64,000 nucleotides of DNA from Rhodococcus sp. 14-1411-2a (GCF_002259485.1 NZ_NPGA01000022.1:1-64000); one strand, 5' to 3'. Positions 36,101-44,579 are shown, numbered from the stretch's first letter. The notes: a model not told the origin generated them from the sequence alone. Numbers and translations: made by a program.

Positions 36101-39100
36101 CGGTGTTCAGTGCGTCGACCGGGTCCCGTCCGTGTGCGGCGAGGATCGCGAGGTGTCCACGCAGGACCGGCCATGCGGCGTCGTCGGTGAGGCCGGCGAC
36201 CGCGGCGTCGGCGGCGGTGTCGATCGCGGCCATCACTGTGGGTCCGGCGAGGACTTCGCAGGCGGTGGCGACGGAGTAGTCGTAGGCGTTCGCGGCCGGT
36301 GCCAGATGCGTGTGAGGGTCGTCGGCTGCAGTGAGGGTGGAGTGCGCGGAGACCTGCGCGCCGTCGCGGCGCAGGATCGCCCGGAAGTCGTCGACGGCGG
36401 TCGGGGGCAGCATTCCGCGTTCGGTCATCGCGGTGTGCAGGTCGCCGTCCGATGCGGTCGCGAGATACATGTGGTTGTTCAGTCGCCCGCGTGTGAGTGC
36501 GACGTAGGCGAGCTGTCGGGTTTCGTCGCCGGTGGCCACGACGTGGCAGGTGTCGGCGGTCGAGCCTTGCGCGGAGTGCACCGTTCCGGCGTAGCCGAGT
36601 TCGGTAGCGGACTGGACGTAGTCCGGTGACAGGGTGACGGTGCGTCCGAGTTCGAGGTGCCGCACTATCAGCGATCCGTCGCGACCGACTTTCTCGACGG
36701 TCCAGCGGTCACCGTTGCGGACCCAGTCGGTCTGCGAGAGCGGGTTGCGGCGATCGTTGGAGCGGGTGCGGACGATGTCCCCGACGCTCGCGCGGAGGCC
36801 GTCGGCGAGGACGGCTTCACGTCCGACCTTCGCGTCGGCGGCGGCGAGGCGGTCGGTGCGGGCACGGGTGTTGAGTTCGGCGACGAGTTCACGAGTGGGG
36901 GCGAGCAGCAGTGCGTCCTTGCCGGCGGCGCGGTCGGCGCTCCACGCGCTGTATGCGTCGTCGGTGACGGTGGCGATGGAGCCGACATGCAGCCGGGAGT
37001 GGTCGATGTAGAAGCCGATCGCGGCGTCGTCGCCGTCGCGCAGTGCGAGCGATGCCGCGCCTTCGGCCGCGCCGGTTGCCTTGTCGCGGAAGCGCACCAC
37101 CTGCGAGAGGGTGAGCGCACCGACGCGGTCGTGGATGTCGCGCAGGACACCACCGGAAGCGACGGACGCGAGCTGTTGATCATCGCCGATCAACCGCACC
37201 GTTGCACCGCGTTCAGCGAGGGCGGTGACTGCGTCGTCGAGGTCGAGGGTGCCGGTCATCCCCGCTTCGTCGACGATGACGAGAGTGTCCTCGCCGATGT
37301 CGGTGTACCACTCGGGAACGGACACCGGATCGCCGTTGCGCAACCGCTTGGTGATGTCGACGAACTTCGCCAACGTATCGGTAGTCGTCAAGATATCTTG
37401 ACGCAGGACTGCGGCGGCAGCAGCAGTCGGCGCGAACCCGACAACGTGTCCGCCTGCGTTCTGCCACGACCGTGTCAGCGCAGTCATGGCGGTGGTCTTG
37501 CCGGTTCCGGCGGGAGCGAGTGCGAGCTGAAGTTTCGCACCGGACGTGGCCATCGCCCGCACCAGTGAGCGCTGCCCGGCGTTGAGTTCGCGGCCGTTCG
37601 CCGCGGACTCGAGCAGTGCCATCTCCACGTGCTTGCCGGGGAGGGCCACACCGTCGTTGCGCTGTGCAAGGGCGACGATGCGTGCTTCGGCGTCGAGTAC
37701 GGCAGTGGTGGTGAACAACGTCGCTTCGTGGCGGGTGTGCACGTCTGCGCCGTCGCGGCGGCGCATCACATTCGGGGCGATGTCTGCCGCAACGTCGTCG
37801 CCTGTCTCGTCCCCCAGGGTGACGGCAAGGTCGGTGCTGCACGCGCGGTCTGTGATCGCATCGACGAGTTCGGTGATCCGATCGGCCGGCGGGTTGGCGG
37901 TGCGGACCTGACGGATCGCTTCGGCGCGAATGTTGTGTCGTTGGTAGCGCGAGCGTGCACGGGAGACGACCTCGACGACTTCGGCGGCGGTGTAGTCGAT
38001 CCAGCGTGGGTCGTCGATGTCCACGCTTGCCCGGGTGCGTTTCTTACCGGTCACCTCGGCCACCATCTTCGACAGTTCTTTCGGTGAACCGAGAACGTCG
38101 ACCGCCTCAGCGCGCCACCCGCTGCGTTGCTCGGCGTGCGAGCGCGGTTCGTGTTTGGCCTGCCGGGTCTCCAGGGTCGCGCGCTGCGCAAGCCGTATCG
38201 CTTCGATGGCGGTCGGTTCGCGGTGATGCTCGGCCTGGAACGCGCGTGCGAGCTCGGCGGTGCGCACGACGATGGCGGCGTTGCGCGAAGACCAGCGTTC
38301 GGCCAATCGTGTGTCCAGGCCGACGATTTCGCGGACGGGTCGCTTCGACCGGTCCTCGCTCGGGCGCTCAGTGAAGTCGACTCCGATGCGTTCACGTAGT
38401 TGCGCTTCGAGGGCGGTGTTGTAGACCTCGGAGGCGGGAACGTTGTTGCGGTACAACGCGGCCCCGTCGAGCGCGAGCCACTTCGTCGTCCCGTCCGGCA
38501 GAGTCGTGGAGACCTTGTTCGAGATCGCGACGTGGGTGTGCAGGTTCGGATCACCCGCGCGCGAATCGCGGTGAGTGAACGCTGCGGCAATCAATCCGTT
38601 CGCGTCGACCTGCGCGACACCGCCGTTGCCGAGACGGGTGAAGCAGGCGTGCTCTTCGAGGTATTCGAGGGCTGCTGCGATCGCGGCGTCGTGCGCTGCT
38701 TCGATCTCCTGCGAGATCTCCCGCGGCGCAACCGCCCACAGCGCCGAGACCGACTTGACCGGAGTGAACGTGAGGTCGAACCCGGCGACGGCTTTGGTGT
38801 TCTGCCGCCCCGATTTGGCGACCCACCCGGACAGTTCACGCTCGTCGGCCGGGACGCGTCCGTACTCGCGCTCGAACATCTCCCTCGCGACGCGGGTGCG
38901 GATCGTTGCGCGCGATTCGGCCTCGATCGGTGCGTTCCATTTCTCGCCGGCCGCGAGGTTGTGCTCGACGAACGCCTTCGCGCACGCGACCCGATAGTCC
39001 GACGCTCCGTTGTCGATCTTGAACGCGCGACCGAGCTTGATCGCCGCCGATGCCGCGCGCTCTGCGTTCTTCGTCGACGCACCGGCAGCGAGCTCGGCCG

Positions 39101-39368
39101 CGAACTTTTCCGCGTACATCGTGTCGGCCTCGGGGTGCAGGCCGTCACCGAACAGCGCCTTCATGTGCGCCTCGGACACCTGCTCCCCTGCGCCGATGGT
39201 TTCCAGCTCGGCGAGTCCGGACCCGGTCCAGCGGCCCGGAGATTCGCCTTTTTCGGAGTAGTACTCGGCCAATGATGCGGCCCCTCGTTCGGTGGAATCT
39301 GCCGCTGCAACCTGCCTGGTCAGGTACGTATACCCGTCCCCGGCGGTGAGCTTGTGCAGACCCATCAT
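33120..39368 (-). CDS. MobF-type conjugative relaxase-helicase (TraI/TrwC-like)
   Basis: A 2082-residue protein. ATG 39368 is chosen because the protein then begins MMGLHKLTAGDGYTYLTRQV, the usual N-terminus with candidate catalytic Tyr13 and Tyr15; AAGG precedes it. The HUH metal site is H266-D268 and H277-T-H279 (HRDSRAGDPNLHTH). A RecD-like helicase follows, with Walker A APAGTGKTT (Lys624), IVDEAGM and a late VHSAQGST motif near 940. The last 900 residues are helical, with no recognised enzyme. The relaxase nicks oriT, attaches to the 5' end and unwinds the transferred strand. It is read leftward from a divergent promoter/oriT candidate at 39369-39557. Length is at the upper end for the family. 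Confidence 0.96.
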   Translation of the reverse strand: MMGLHKLTAGDGYTYLTRQVAAADSTERGAASLAEYYSEKGESPGRWTGSGLAELETIGAGEQVSEAHMKALFGDGLHPEADTMYAEKFAAELAAGASTKNAERAASAAIKLGRAFKIDNGASDYRVACAKAFVEHNLAAGEKWNAPIEAESRATIRTRVAREMFEREYGRVPADERELSGWVAKSGRQNTKAVAGFDLTFTPVKSVSALWAVAPREISQEIEAAHDAAIAAALEYLEEHACFTRLGNGGVAQVDANGLIAAAFTHRDSRAGDPNLHTHVAISNKVSTTLPDGTTKWLALDGAALYRNNVPASEVYNTALEAQLRERIGVDFTERPSEDRSKRPVREIVGLDTRLAERWSSRNAAIVVRTAELARAFQAEHHREPTAIEAIRLAQRATLETRQAKHEPRSHAEQRSGWRAEAVDVLGSPKELSKMVAEVTGKKRTRASVDIDDPRWIDYTAAEVVEVVSRARSRYQRHNIRAEAIRQVRTANPPADRITELVDAITDRACSTDLAVTLGDETGDDVAADIAPNVMRRRDGADVHTRHEATLFTTTAVLDAEARIVALAQRNDGVALPGKHVEMALLESAANGRELNAGQRSLVRAMATSGAKLQLALAPAGTGKTTAMTALTRSWQNAGGHVVGFAPTAAAAAVLRQDILTTTDTLAKFVDITKRLRNGDPVSVPEWYTDIGEDTLVIVDEAGMTGTLDLDDAVTALAERGATVRLIGDDQQLASVASGGVLRDIHDRVGALTLSQVVRFRDKATGAAEGAASLALRDGDDAAIGFYIDHSRLHVGSIATVTDDAYSAWSADRAAGKDALLLAPTRELVAELNTRARTDRLAAADAKVGREAVLADGLRASVGDIVRTRSNDRRNPLSQTDWVRNGDRWTVEKVGRDGSLIVRHLELGRTVTLSPDYVQSATELGYAGTVHSAQGSTADTCHVVATGDETRQLAYVALTRGRLNNHMYLATASDGDLHTAMTERGMLPPTAVDDFRAILRRDGAQVSAHSTLTAADDPHTHLAPAANAYDYSVATACEVLAGPTVMAAIDTAADAAVAGLTDDAAWPVLRGHLAILAAHGRDPVDALNTAITERELGSAFDRAAVLDWRLDSTGRHSTARGASAQGPLPWLPAIPEVLRKEPEWASYLDARADAITGHRDRIAADIATWTPTTAPVWARPLLTDEPDRGLLTDLAVFRAAHDVDPADRRPTGPEQLAAASAKAQRSLDRRAETVIGTTNDAVKRWRPFVDELDTHIARDPYFPILADRLSAAARAGIEVHTLVRDSLAASPLPDELPAAALWWRLSGELSAAAVDADTDGPVLEPSWAPVLTELLGYTAAVRVMSDPAWPSLVATVDDADPALWTPGQLLGTAYEFLHGGIDPVDHGVTLPAHELATALTWRAEMLVRENHLARTYTPPTAEPLSIEDEEAVLVVDEAVSDTVGGELPDEFVIPTALPTEAAASDTVVDGSTASVPVDADADYLASLDALDAPVDYDQPPPPEYDGGYDDEFPGIDHEADATPLGIEDTTVEGGTDDTDAEVDVWEALRSYVETIELPYPTVTTDERVRLLTQDLDDAKTTYRELRGRISDGTSPAQFHARTMLSELQERADRQRPARIAMLDTRQEWTDREFEAEALWHHIDTVIRPAVAADVEAAGDDDDARALAQRGLDWEIWRAGFVDDTATAARTRAHEAAAEYERVTAADGGEVTAVDVTTARLAAESIDLAALAELKADVDRTEAMLWRAEQAAKRSAMTDTPTLTTQEQPTATTAAVDASQIDTVVEQLEHEAPAQTELAVKDTSETANDPQPVLSPADAALHAKMEQDPIRLVPDAELIAFVDRAGRSRTAPTVVADTEKLYARLDEQAAAIADARELAAELRRVTAQYEAAHTEHTTLTEQLSTAKRRERKTLEPAAAEARLREERLTRQVRDTQRAARDAAGRVQAETGEWPAIVQRATDPERRAADLAAAAVFDTAITERGRRLRAVTLAGDRHAAEQRIRAGAGAIEMIEASSIHGITDTGSGGRSAENVDPEAQKSIARLLADAPGPGRVRGATDTRKQPMELDSATQERGIDHDHGL
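37386..37403. promoter_or_regulatory. CGTCAA-N6-TTGACG palindrome inside the relaxase gene
   Basis: CGTCAAGATATCTTGACG is a perfect 18-bp palindrome within coding sequence, just after the Walker A region. It differs by one base from the sites at 53405 and 53433 and by two from that at 50760. It may be a partition or silencing site; the coding context could also constrain it. Confidence 0.55.
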
Positions 39369-39557
39369 GGACCGGACCTTACCAGCGAAATCCACAAACT
39401 GTCCTGAATGCATGAGGTCTGTGGGTTGGTTTTGGCTTCGGATCGGTAAAAGGTGATGGGTCGGAGTGGGTGGGTGAACTGGGGTTTCGTTGGTGGTGGA
39501 TCGGTGATGTGGCGGGAGGTTGTGTCAGGATCTGTGAAATTGACGGTGTCTGGGGCT
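39369..39557. other. Divergent relaxase/accessory intergenic region, oriT candidate
   Basis: The 189-bp gap between the relaxase and the accessory gene has strong strand asymmetry: from about 39410 to 39540 the plus strand is G/T-rich and poor in C, with runs such as GGGTTGGTTTTGG. MobF oriT sites usually lie next to the relaxase gene and show this kind of skew. No long inverted repeat stands out. The nick site cannot be fixed from sequence alone. It also must carry promoters for both genes. Confidence 0.5.
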
Positions 39558-39941
39558 ATGGTTGGCCGCATGGCGTCGACACAGGCTCGGATGACTGCGC
39601 GTGCTCGGGCGCGTGCGGCGCAACAGAAAGTGCTCGCGGATCGTCAGCGCCGGGACGCGGCGAACATGGCGTCGTTGACGGCGTTCTTCACCGCCGCCGA
39701 GCAGATCGACGCCGCGAAACTCGCGATGGCCCGCGCGCTCGACGACATCCGCGCCCGCGAAGGAACACTCGTCGCCGCCGCGACACTGACCCAGATCACG
39801 ACCGGCGAAGCACGCAAACTTCTGGCCCTGCTCAGCGACACCGCCGACACCGACTCCTCGGACGACTCCGACACCGGCACCGGCTCGTCGCCGGACACCG
39901 TCGAGGCACCGGCCGACGACACGAACGGAGGACACAGATGA
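39558..39941 (+). CDS. Relaxosome accessory-like basic/coiled-coil protein
   Basis: A 127-residue protein, divergent from the relaxase. Residues 5-35 are Arg/Ala/Gln-rich (ARMTARARARAAQQKVLADR), followed by a helical segment (FFTAAEQIDAAKLAMARAL) and a Ser/Asp/Thr-rich acidic tail. A basic helical protein divergent from a relaxase across the putative oriT is the usual place of a nicking accessory factor. ATG 39570 is an alternative start. It overlaps the next gene by ATGA. Confidence 0.68.
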   Translation: MVGRMASTQARMTARARARAAQQKVLADRQRRDAANMASLTAFFTAAEQIDAAKLAMARALDDIRAREGTLVAAATLTQITTGEARKLLALLSDTADTDSSDDSDTGTGSSPDTVEAPADDTNGGHR

Positions 39942-40756
39942 GCGTCTACACCGGCGAACTGGTGGCGGCATTGACCGACGCGGGCTACCCCGCTCCCCAC
40001 ACACCGGACACGGATCCGAATGTGCTCGCCTGGAGCAGCGACGGCACCGTTCCGCATATCCATGTCGACGACACCGGCCGGGTGCGCGTGCACACCGCGG
40101 CACGCCTCGACGCGCAATTCACCCTCGGCCCGCAGCGTCAGTCCGCCGCCGACTGGGTCGCACTGCTGCACCCGCACCTCGCAACACGTGTCGCCGCCGC
40201 GACCGGCACTGTGATCGCCGAACCCGCGTCGGTCGTGCAGCGCAGCGCGGCGCTGGTGTGGCTCGAACCCGATTTCGCCAGTCACGGGACCTACGCGGTC
40301 TACACCGACAACGCACGCATCCGCGTGTCGGACAAGATCGGCGTCGAGACCGCAACCGACTTGTTCGGCACCGCCCGCGGACACCAACTCGGCATCACAC
40401 CGTCGGTGCTGTCTCCGCTGCACTCGGCACACCTGGGAACGGTGATGATCAACGCCGACCTCGCCTACGCGTCGGCCGGGCAGAGCTCCGGAATGTGGCG
40501 GCCCGCGATCTCCTTCCGCGACACCCGAGGGTTCATGGAGCGAGCCACGATCCGATTCGGCGGACGTGAGAAACCCGCGCAACCGTCCGTTCCCGACGCG
40601 CGTTTTCGTGACTTCCACGCCCCGACGATCGAACTCGCGGCCGGAGGATCGAATACGAGATCGACCTTTGCCGACGCGTCCTCCGTTGCGTTCGTTGTGC
40701 TGCGGAACGCGCGGCGTCGACACCTCGCCGACAGTCACCACTTATCGGGACGCTGA
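39938..40756 (+). CDS. Hypothetical plasmid protein
   Basis: A 272-residue protein starting at ATG 39938 with GGAGG upstream and an ATGA overlap with the accessory gene. No membrane helix or catalytic motif is seen. The N-terminal half has short beta segments (VPHIHVDDTGRVRVH, ALVWLEPDFASHGTYAVYT) and the C-terminus is less ordered. The Arg/Ser-rich end (RRRHLADSHHLSGR) suggests nucleic acid contact. I recognise no family. Operon position with the accessory gene suggests a transfer-related role. Confidence 0.7.
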   Translation: MSVYTGELVAALTDAGYPAPHTPDTDPNVLAWSSDGTVPHIHVDDTGRVRVHTAARLDAQFTLGPQRQSAADWVALLHPHLATRVAAATGTVIAEPASVVQRSAALVWLEPDFASHGTYAVYTDNARIRVSDKIGVETATDLFGTARGHQLGITPSVLSPLHSAHLGTVMINADLAYASAGQSSGMWRPAISFRDTRGFMERATIRFGGREKPAQPSVPDARFRDFHAPTIELAAGGSNTRSTFADASSVAFVVLRNARRRHLADSHHLSGR

Positions 40757-40758
40757 TC

Positions 40759-41313
40759 GTGACCGCGACGACGCAACTGGCACTGTTCGGCGGGGACACC
40801 ATCGTCGAACCGGAGATGTCGGTACGTCGATCGTGGCGTCCGTTGCAGGGACCGTTGACCGCCAAGACCGTGGCCCGGTTCTGGACGAAAGTGGTCATCA
40901 CTCCGACGTGCTGGCTGTGGCGATCGGCCGTCAGTTTTCCCGACGGCTACGGTCGCTACACCTTCACCGACGGCGACACACCACGAACGTTGTCGGCGCA
41001 CCGGTTCGCGCTGTTGCTCGCGCACGGCGACCTCGGTGACGGGATCGTCGGCGAGCACGACTGCGACGAAACCTTGTGTGTACGAGTCGACGACGGTCAC
41101 CTCAAGCGGGGCACCCAATCGGCGAACCTTGCACACGCTGTTGCAACCGGACGCCACATCGGACCGACGCCCGCAGGCGGCGATCCGCGCGGGCGCTACG
41201 GGCGGGCCGTGGCGATCCGTGATGCGCTCAAAAACGGCTACGACGCCGAGCGACTGCGCGCCGCCCTCGCCGGATACAGCTTCGACGCACAAGCACCACC
41301 AACCTTGTTCTGA
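40759..41313 (+). CDS. HNH endonuclease signature protein
   Basis: A 184-residue protein starting at GTG 40759, two bases after the previous stop. It has the phage/plasmid HNH layout: WTKVVITPTCWLWRS, GYGRYTF, AHRFALLLAHG, then HDCDETLCV and GHLKRGTQSANLAHAV, corresponding to the beta-beta-alpha-metal core with conserved His, Cys and Asn. Such proteins nick or cut DNA; plasmid copies may act on oriT or as homing-type nucleases. It closes the rightward operon from the accessory gene, before a terminator. Confidence 0.85.
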   Translation: MTATTQLALFGGDTIVEPEMSVRRSWRPLQGPLTAKTVARFWTKVVITPTCWLWRSAVSFPDGYGRYTFTDGDTPRTLSAHRFALLLAHGDLGDGIVGEHDCDETLCVRVDDGHLKRGTQSANLAHAVATGRHIGPTPAGGDPRGRYGRAVAIRDALKNGYDAERLRAALAGYSFDAQAPPTLF

Positions 41314-41314
41314 A

Positions 41315-41348
41315 CCGAACGCCACCGACACATGTCGGTGGCGTTCGG
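41315..41348. terminator. Perfect 16-bp hairpin terminator
   Basis: CCGAACGCCACCGACA and its exact complement are separated by 2 nt, immediately after the HNH stop codon. It ends the accessory-HNH operon. Confidence 0.8.
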
Positions 41349-41423
41349 TAGAGATAGATCCATCAGGCCTGGGCCGCGCCGCCGCACCGGTGAGAGCAGT
41401 CCTCAACGAAAAGGACGTACGAC

Positions 41424-41759
41424 ATGACGCTCTCCTCGCTTTTCACCGACGACGTCGGACCGCTGCCCCTGCTCGCCGTCGCCGGTGCCGGACTCCTGAT
41501 CTGGTACGTGCGATACCTCGGCGAGAACGACCCCGGATGGAAAGGTTTCGTGGCGAACATTCTCACCGTCATCGGCGTCGGCGCGTACCTCGTCGTCCTC
41601 GCTGTTGTGTTCGGCGCGTTCATCGCAGTGATCGGCGCGTTCATCGCAGTGATGCTGTTCATGCTTCCCCTGTTCGCACTCGGCGGTGCCAGCGGAGTCG
41701 CCGACCGCCGACCCCGACGCGGGTACCACCGCGACCCCTACGGCAACGACTACTACTGA
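41424..41759 (+). CDS. Small membrane protein
   Basis: A 111-residue protein with two to three hydrophobic helices (LPLLAVAGAGLLIWYV, then a long stretch ILTVIGVGAYLVVLAVVFGA and AFIAVMLFMLPLFALGGA) and a basic, Tyr-rich tail (RRPRRGYHRDPYGNDYY). A tandem duplication AFIAVIG/AFIAVM is visible in protein and DNA. No family recognised. It might be part of the mating apparatus but nothing proves it. Confidence 0.7.
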   Translation: MTLSSLFTDDVGPLPLLAVAGAGLLIWYVRYLGENDPGWKGFVANILTVIGVGAYLVVLAVVFGAFIAVIGAFIAVMLFMLPLFALGGASGVADRRPRRGYHRDPYGNDYY

Positions 41760-42091
41760 CCGACCGCAGCGCACGCACCGAAGCTTCTGCACACACCGCA
41801 CTTTGTGCGATGCGCACGCGATGCAACGCCAACTGAGTATGCGTGAAACGGTGTTCATGCAACCGTTGCGTGCGCCGCCTCCAGCGGCCGGTGCACGGTT
41901 GTCGACGCCTCCTTGCCGCGCGTCCAACTGGTGACGTCGTCGTCGGTCACGGTCGACAGAGTGCCAGCAGACGCCTACGGGAAACATCAACCCACCGGGT
42001 GCAGACACACTCGCAGTAGCTGATTGGACATACGCTGGTGACGCACGTTTCCGGGCGCTCACTACACACCCTTTGGGAACTGCGAACGTCG
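41760..42091. other. Intergenic stretch without detectable gene
   Basis: About 330 bp between the membrane protein and a minus-strand gene. Frames here are short and of shadow composition. No clear repeat or hairpin. Confidence 0.45.
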
Positions 42092-42493
42092 TCAGCGCGC
42101 TCGAAGCCAACTCATAAGCGCACCACGGACCTGCCCTGCGGTTGGAGGCGTCAGCGAGGAGTAGCTGGGATCGGAGCTGGGCATGCCGCCGTGATTGCAC
42201 AGGACAACCGTGCCATTGCTGTATATCCGCACCTTGGCACCGTTGGAACTTATGTAACCATCATCGAAGATCTCCCCGTTGGGGACGCTGAGGTCAAGGT
42301 CCCAGCGAGGTCGAACCCACCCATTTGTGGGCTTTATTTTCAGACGGCGAGCTGAGGCAATGAAGTCCTCAGCCTGATCTTCGAGATGCTTCTTAAGTGT
42401 GCCGCGCGCAGCGGCACGTTTCGCTTCCCATTCAAGTCGGTCGCGCTCCACGCTGCTGCGGTGAGAGTTGATGTCGTCCGCCATACTCATCAT
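42092..42493 (-). CDS. Hypothetical protein
   Basis: A 133-residue protein; several clustered ATGs (42493, 42490, 42484) give near-identical products starting MMSMADDINSHRSS. The N-terminal half is a charged helix (RDRLEWEAKRAAARGTLKKH), and the C-terminal half is beta-like with GYISSNGAKVRIYSNGTVVL. The second half has some resemblance to the short DGRVKV-type strands of the 18052 protein, too weak to call homology. No family recognised. Lower GC than neighbours suggests separate acquisition. Confidence 0.6.
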   Translation of the reverse strand: MMSMADDINSHRSSVERDRLEWEAKRAAARGTLKKHLEDQAEDFIASARRLKIKPTNGWVRPRWDLDLSVPNGEIFDDGYISSNGAKVRIYSNGTVVLCNHGGMPSSDPSYSSLTPPTAGQVRGALMSWLRAR

Positions 42494-42611
42494 GGAATTG
42501 TGGCGCATCCAGCTTTTGGCTGCACCCCTCCAGGGCGCTGTGAACCAAAAGCCCAGACGTCGGTTGCGACTCATGGCGGGACACACTGGTTTGCCCTAAG
42601 CTGTAGACCAA

Positions 42612-42643
42612 GTTCGAGCGTCGATGAGGGTCACGTTCGAGCG
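42612..42643. promoter_or_regulatory. 32-bp leader element, copy 2
   Basis: Contains two exact direct half-sites GTTCGAGCG, 23 bp apart, around TCGATGAGGGTCAC; 30 of 32 positions match copy 1 at 21735. It lies 124 bp upstream of ATG 42767. Two half-sites two helical turns apart suggest a regulator dimer or activator site. Confidence 0.75.
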
Positions 42644-42766
42644 CGCCCCACCCGTACCGATTGACTCCGCACTGCGTTCACCGCACTGCCGGTTGTGCAG
42701 CTCTGTGAGCGATCGGTGCCAGTCCGGTGGGGGATATCCGCGCACCGAATCTGGAAGGCCCTCACC

Positions 42767-43192
42767 ATGTCTGTCTCTCCCGCTGTCGACAAAGACACCG
42801 CGCTGGCGCGCGCCCGCGCCGCGATCGAGAACCGCACCAAATACATCGAGTCACTCTTCGACGCCGCCCAGGCGTCCGCTGATGCGCGCGAGAAGGTCGC
42901 CGACGCAAACCGCGCGGCCGAACGCGCGAACGCCGACCACGCGGCCGCGTACAAAGAAGCGCTCGATGCCGGATGGACGGTCGCCGAACTCACCGGAAGT
43001 GGTCTGACCGCTCCGACACCGGTGGGCAAGAAATCATCCAAGACCTCCAAGCGGACGACCGGTCGCGGTGCGCCGCGCCGCCGCGTCGGTGCCGAGAACA
43101 CCACCGGCCTCGACCGCCGACCCGACGACGCCTCGTCGACGACACCCGGTACGCCGTCCGAACCGCAGACCTCGGCTGCAGACGCGCACTGA
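42767..43192 (+). CDS. Hypothetical coiled-coil protein behind leader element 2
   Basis: A 141-residue protein starting at ATG 42767 with GGAAGG upstream. A long helical, Ala/Arg/Glu-rich region (RARAAIENRTKYIESLFDAA, then ADAREKVADANRAAERANAD) ends with DAGWTVAELTGSGL, an arrangement like small nucleoid- or transfer-associated proteins, then a basic Lys/Arg/Thr-rich tail (KKSSKTSKRTTGRGAPRRRV). DNA binding is inferred. Its control region is shared with the transfer operon at 21735, so the two may be co-regulated. Confidence 0.72.
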   Translation: MSVSPAVDKDTALARARAAIENRTKYIESLFDAAQASADAREKVADANRAAERANADHAAAYKEALDAGWTVAELTGSGLTAPTPVGKKSSKTSKRTTGRGAPRRRVGAENTTGLDRRPDDASSTTPGTPSEPQTSAADAH

Positions 43193-43310
43193 CACTTCCG
43201 CTCTCGCACCACCTGCGACCGGTACTGGTCGCGCCACTGCCCTGCCATTTGCGCGCTCGCCACGTCTTCTCGTGCGGGCGCACCCACATCACTGAGAAGG
43301 ACCACCGACT

Positions 43311-44264
43311 ATGAGCCAGCCCGAATTCAACGTCGAAGTAGCCACCCTCGACCGCAACGGCGATCCCGGTTTCGTGCACTACCGCGGCGCGTTCTACACC
43401 TCCCGCTCCGCCGGACAGTTCGCCCTCACCCAAGCAGCAGCACTGGCAGACACCTACGAGCTCGACACCGTCTCGGTCGTCATCGACGCAGTCGACGAGG
43501 GAACCTCACGCCGTGATGTCGAGTTCATCGGCAGCCCCGGCGAGCTCGCCGCCGAACTGACCGCACTCCCGGCCTACGCCTCCGGTGCACGGCGCACCGT
43601 CATCCCCGCACCCCGCAACGTCACCGCCGCAGTAGCCGCCGTCGTCGAAGCGTCACCGCCGCTTCCCGATTCGGCGGTCGACGGTCCCGACGCAGTCGCA
43701 GTTCTCGACGTGGAGGTGTACTCCACCCGACCCGGCCCGATCCCCAACTCACGCACCGACGTCGGCTCATACACCCCCGATGACGCGCACCGCATCGCCG
43801 AGCAGCTCGCCGCCGATCTCGGCGGCACCATCGAACCGATGCGCAACGACACCGTCCTGCGCGTGACCCACACAGCGGATGTCTCGGACACCGATCGCAT
43901 CGCCGCCGAGCGGTCCGTGCAGGTGCGGAACCTGCGCGCGAACCTCGCCGTCCTCGACCCGGTCGCCGACGCCGAACACATCACCGCACTCGCCGCCGAC
44001 CTCGAGGATCTGCGGGCACGGTCGAGGCCGGCCGCCCGTCCGGACGACACTGCGAATGCGACTGTGTCCGCCTCGGTATCGACGTCACCCGTGATGCACG
44101 CGGTCAAGGCCGACCGTGCATCGACGCGGCCTCGTGGGTTGGTCACTCCCCCGCAGGCCCGCTCGACCGGATCGCTGCGGGCGGACTCCCCGACACTGCA
44201 CACACCACCGCCCGCGGCGCACACCGCAGCGACATCGCGCGTGGTCGATCACGGACTCGGATGA
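43311..44264 (+). CDS. Hypothetical plasmid protein
   Basis: A 317-residue protein starting at ATG 43311 with AAGGA upstream. The first 90 residues look like a compact domain (FNVEVATLDRNGDPGFVHYR, GQFALTQAAALADTYELDTV). The middle (about 130-245) includes YTPDDAHRIAEQLAADLGGT. The last 70 residues are a low-complexity Ser/Thr/Pro/Ala tail. No catalytic motif or membrane helix is seen. It follows the 42767 gene at 118 bp and may be in the same unit. Confidence 0.68.
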   Translation: MSQPEFNVEVATLDRNGDPGFVHYRGAFYTSRSAGQFALTQAAALADTYELDTVSVVIDAVDEGTSRRDVEFIGSPGELAAELTALPAYASGARRTVIPAPRNVTAAVAAVVEASPPLPDSAVDGPDAVAVLDVEVYSTRPGPIPNSRTDVGSYTPDDAHRIAEQLAADLGGTIEPMRNDTVLRVTHTADVSDTDRIAAERSVQVRNLRANLAVLDPVADAEHITALAADLEDLRARSRPAARPDDTANATVSASVSTSPVMHAVKADRASTRPRGLVTPPQARSTGSLRADSPTLHTPPPAAHTAATSRVVDHGLG

Positions 44265-44399
44265 GCGCCGAACATGGGTCACGGGCGGCATCGGCTGCGA
44301 ACCGAACCACAGATCGGAACCAAGCCTGCTCATCGGCTACACGGCGGCGACATCGGCTGCCGGGTGACGTTCGCGCCACTGCGGTGGACCGACACTGCG

Positions 44400-44579
44400 A
44401 TGACCGGCGAGCTACGACAGATACACATGTCGGCGGACGAGATTCACATCGCGGTGCTGCAAACCGATCAGCAGAAGGGGGCGTACCCGATGTTCGAGAG
44501 CAGCGGCATGGACGACGCCCCGTATTTCGTGGACTACCAGGTCGACTGGGACGCAGACGTCGACGTGTGTGATCGGTAG
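44400..44579 (+). CDS. Small acidic protein
   Basis: A 59-residue frame from ATG 44400 (MTGELRQIHMSADEIHIAVL onward) ends in a strongly acidic tail (DYQVDWDADVDVCDR). An internal ATG at 44490 has a better ribosome binding site (AGAAGGGGG) and would give only 29 residues. I keep the longer form because the upstream residues read naturally. Function unknown; an acidic small plasmid protein could be a DNA mimic, but nothing beyond charge supports that. Confidence 0.5.
   Translation: MTGELRQIHMSADEIHIAVLQTDQQKGAYPMFESSGMDDAPYFVDYQVDWDADVDVCDR

Noticed and set aside
35136-36629. 497-codon open frame opposite the relaxase gene
   Set aside because: Gly/Val/Arg-rich shadow sequence; the relaxase-helicase on the other strand is well supported over the whole length.
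33120-39368. Internal palindrome at 37386 as an intron or insertion boundary
   Set aside because: The relaxase frame and its motifs run through the site without interruption.
42767-44264. Phage structural genes
   Set aside because: The proteins are helical or low-complexity, with no capsid, tail or terminase signature.
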